Position numbers and translations under genes: made by a program | Shown here: positions 61,440-64,000 of the stretch, in pieces | Layout of the letters: the number at the start of each line of letters is the position of its first letter | Position numbering within the stretch: position 1 is the first letter of the stretch | Notes under the pieces: generated by a model | Databases searched by the model: none | What the model saw: the letters and a program-made list of their open reading frames with translations, nothing else | What the model was told of the DNA's origin: nothing | DNA from: Dermatemys mawii | Taxonomy: Eukaryota; Chordata; Testudines; Dermatemydidae | Direction: 5' to 3' | DNA length: 64,000 nt | NCBI GenBank assembly: GCA_007922305.1 | Contig: ML677365.1 | Coordinates: 14,066,506-14,130,505 of the forward strand

Positions 61440-62826
61440 TCTGTGGAAAAAATAGCATGTGCTTATGTACTAAGACTGTATAAGCAGTCTCAGGAATGAG
61501 ATATATTCTAACATCTGGTGGTGAATTATGGGAATTGCAGTGAGTTGTGGAAAATAACTTTGGGGCTGATCAATTTGCATAGGCACACCCACCACGCCTA
61601 GCCTGAGCTCACAGCAGTCCACATGGCCACTTTGGCTGATGTGGGAGCCCCAGTTTCTATGTTATTGTGGCAGGAATGATAAAGTGATGTTACCCTGATT
61701 ATGTGAATGAAAGACTATGGACATGTACTTGGCCCTTGTTATGATGGAGGGACTCGCCATCATCTAGGTAGCACTTACTGGGCAAGGGCCAGGCGTTTCA
61801 GAATACTCTGAGATTGAGAGAAAGTGTGGGTAGATCCCTATATGTTTTGATTAGGACCTTGCCTGAGAGCTCTACAAGCCTATTACACCTTACATCTCTC
61901 TGCTATGGAATGTCAGAGCCAATTTTTGATTCTATTAGGAGTCTAGATTCAGTTTGCTGAACTGAATTCACTTTGGGTCCACTGGTGCACCGGTGCTAAG
62001 GCTCTCCTACTAAAAGCTGAAATCACTTAAGAGCTGACACCCGAGCCCTGTGTTAATTGGGGGGGCCTAAAGGCATTTTGGTGGCACCAAGCAGCTAGCA
62101 GAGGGGAGCAGCATGCTCAGATGAGCAGTTCCTGGGCACTGTTAGTGACGGGTGCAGTAGAGCAGTTTGACTGTAGGCTGCTAGCGGAGCAGTTTGTGCT
62201 GCTGGCGGAGTGACTGGCGCAGCAGAGCAGTTCGAGTGTCGGCTGGCAGAGCAGAACAGTTTGTGGGACGGTCGGTGGAGCAGAGCGGCTTGTGGTGAGG
62301 GCTGCAGCGGAACCCCACGGAGAAGCGGCGCAGGCAGCCCCGGACCACGTAAGGTGTCCTTTGCCCTACCCTCCACTTCCACCCAGGCTGGGAGGTAAGA
62401 CTCTGCAGGTTGACTTTTGAACTCTGCACTGACCAGGAACAGAGACTCTTGGGCTGTTGGACTTTTGGGACTATTGGGTGATTTCTGGGGTCGTGGGACT
62501 CAAGAGCCAAAGGGAAGGCCACAGCCTATTTGCTGGGAGGGGCTTCTGGTTCATGGTTTGTTTTTATTAATCCTGTTTGTGGTGTTTCCCCAATATAATG
62601 CCACATTGTTTCTCTCTCTTATTAAAAGGCTTTTGGTACACTCAGACTCTGTGTTTGCGAGACGGGAAGTATTGTCTCTTACAGACGCCCAGAGGAGTGG
62701 TATATGGTTGTCCCAGGTCACTGGGTGGGGGCTCAAACCGGTTTTGTATTGTGCTATTGGAATGGAACCCCTGGATACTGAATCCGGCCCTTGTTACTGC
62801 CAACTCTGATGGGCAGAAGGGTTACA
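61440..62826 (+). mobile_element. Gypsy/ERV-like solo LTR, copy B
   Basis: Same family and orientation as 55930-57252. It ends GGCAGAAGGGTTACA and contains CTTTTATTAAAAGG-like sequence followed by ACTCTGTGTTTGCGAGACGG. Clear point and length differences from copy A indicate a separate insertion. The 5' edge is approximate, and no internal region is attached. Confidence 0.65.
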
Positions 62827-64000
62827 ACTGCATCACAGTCTATACAGAGGGGTAGCTAAATTAAGATTGCATGCCAAATTTAAAGTTGCCCATTTCCTAA
62901 TTTAGGTGCTTGACTTTGCAACGTTAGCACTCTTAGTTTTGTATTGTGTATGCATATATATACACTGTACTTTCATCACTAGACCTTTACTTTAAAATTA
63001 AAGATTAAAAACAGCAAAAATTACTATAATGTAAATTAGCATATAAACATAATTGGATTGTATCTTATTTCTTCCAAATACATTTGTAAACAAAATTGTA
63101 CTTATGTCTGTTCTGTTATAAAATAAAACCAGAAATCTTCATTTATTCTTAAATATGGATTAAAACAATTTCATTGACAAATTTAACCTATTATTGCATG
63201 TTAATAGTGATATCACATTACACTTCTTGAATATCTAGCTGCCTAGATTATAATTTCTTCATTGCAAAATTCAGTGTCTTAACAGCAGTACAAACTCCTT
63301 CTTGCCCATCTCCGGATACAATTATTTCAGTGGGTTAAGGATTCTCACCCTAGCAAAATCACTCTTAACATGCGACAGCAAAGACCACAAATAATCATTC
63401 CTGCAGCTCTATTTAGGGCTCAAGATGACAGATGCTGGTGACAGGAAATGAAAACAAGGTTTCAAATCGTGGGCTCTTACTCTTTCCCCTGAAACTATGT
63501 AAAGAAGCCTCAGAAGGGGGAGGGAGCGAAGCAATCTAACAAAGATAAAAAACAAGTAGTATATCTAAGACAACTGTGAAGCAAATGCTTCTTAGCTTAC
63601 AATATTTTAGGTATGTGTGCTGTAATGAACACAACAGCCCATTTAAGCAGTTTTTCTTTACTGAAAATCTGACATTTTATTTAATTGTCTTAGAGTACAA
63701 AAGACAAGACTACAATTCTAAATGAATGCTAGATCCTCCACTTCTAAAATGGAGAATGTTTATAAAGAGGAAGTTTGGATTTTTTTTAATGAGGATTACT
63801 GTCACACAGGCTTTCTAAACGGCATCCATAGTGTTTGCACCAGTTATTTCTTCCCATAATTAATTTCTTATGTGTTGAAGATCATGATGGTGGTTTGTGA
63901 TAGGGTCCTAATGAAAAAGTTAGAGAAGACATGAGCTGCTTTTTATCATCCAAAAATGTCCAGATATGATATTAAGTCTTCAGTACCTATTTCAGAAACA
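62827..64000. other. Intergenic, nothing recognised
   Basis: A/T-rich sequence with no open frame of note, no RNA signature and no clear repeat. Confidence 0.6.

Noticed and set aside
55930..62826. A single LTR retrotransposon with 5' and 3' LTRs
   Set aside because: The LTR copies differ too much, there is no primer-binding site or coding region between them, and an ancient MIR lies inside.

Overview
The window looks like vertebrate nuclear DNA, most probably from a turtle. It has intron-split genes with GT/AG junctions, a slow-evolving 14-3-3 zeta gene, 5'-truncated CR1 LINE tails, MIR-type SINE remnants, many hAT and Harbinger-type DNA transposons, large foldback elements and Gypsy-like LTRs. 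That mixture, with CR1 as the main LINE, fits Testudines. The taxon is inferred from repeat content and was not tested by a search.

Layout. 1-9080 holds the 3' half of YWHAZ on the + strand: four coding exons (2942-3065, 5349-5512, 5600-5695, 8023-8082) encoding residues 99-245 of 14-3-3 zeta, then a 3' UTR of about 1 kb with a poly(A) signal at 9055. From 9.1 to 64 kb I see no other host protein-coding gene. It reads as a repeat-rich intergenic region.

The most notable object is a structurally complete PIF/Harbinger transposon at 12197-16621, 4425 bp, flanked by TTA target duplications. It carries two convergent genes: a two-exon Myb/SANT-like DNA-binding protein (+) and a 413-residue DDE transposase (-). 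Both reading frames are open. AGCGCT palindromes are clustered just inside both ends. The Myb intron also contains an antisense open frame that can be joined by good splice signals to an ATG, a possible third gene. In Harbinger systems the Myb-like protein and the transposase act together: the Myb protein helps bring the transposase to the nucleus and the element ends, and the DDE enzyme cuts. This copy therefore looks recently active or potentially autonomous.

Downstream are: a decayed Gypsy-like gag-protease-RT-RNase H relic (25560-27740, -); a tRNA-Tyr pseudogene that keeps its intron and a tRNA-Ala(AGC) pseudogene, both on the - strand about 0.7 kb apart; probable LTR remnants (35.5-37.7 kb); a LINE reverse-transcriptase tail (37.7 kb); and a large inverted duplication (about 44.66-46.94 and 53.03-55.47 kb). 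The duplication has uneven identity, and each arm carries a private insertion. There is also a near-palindromic 643-bp foldback element (49794-50436) and two related solo-LTR-like copies (about 55.9-57.25 and 61.4-62.83 kb). Several hAT elements with matching 8-bp target duplications are scattered through the window.
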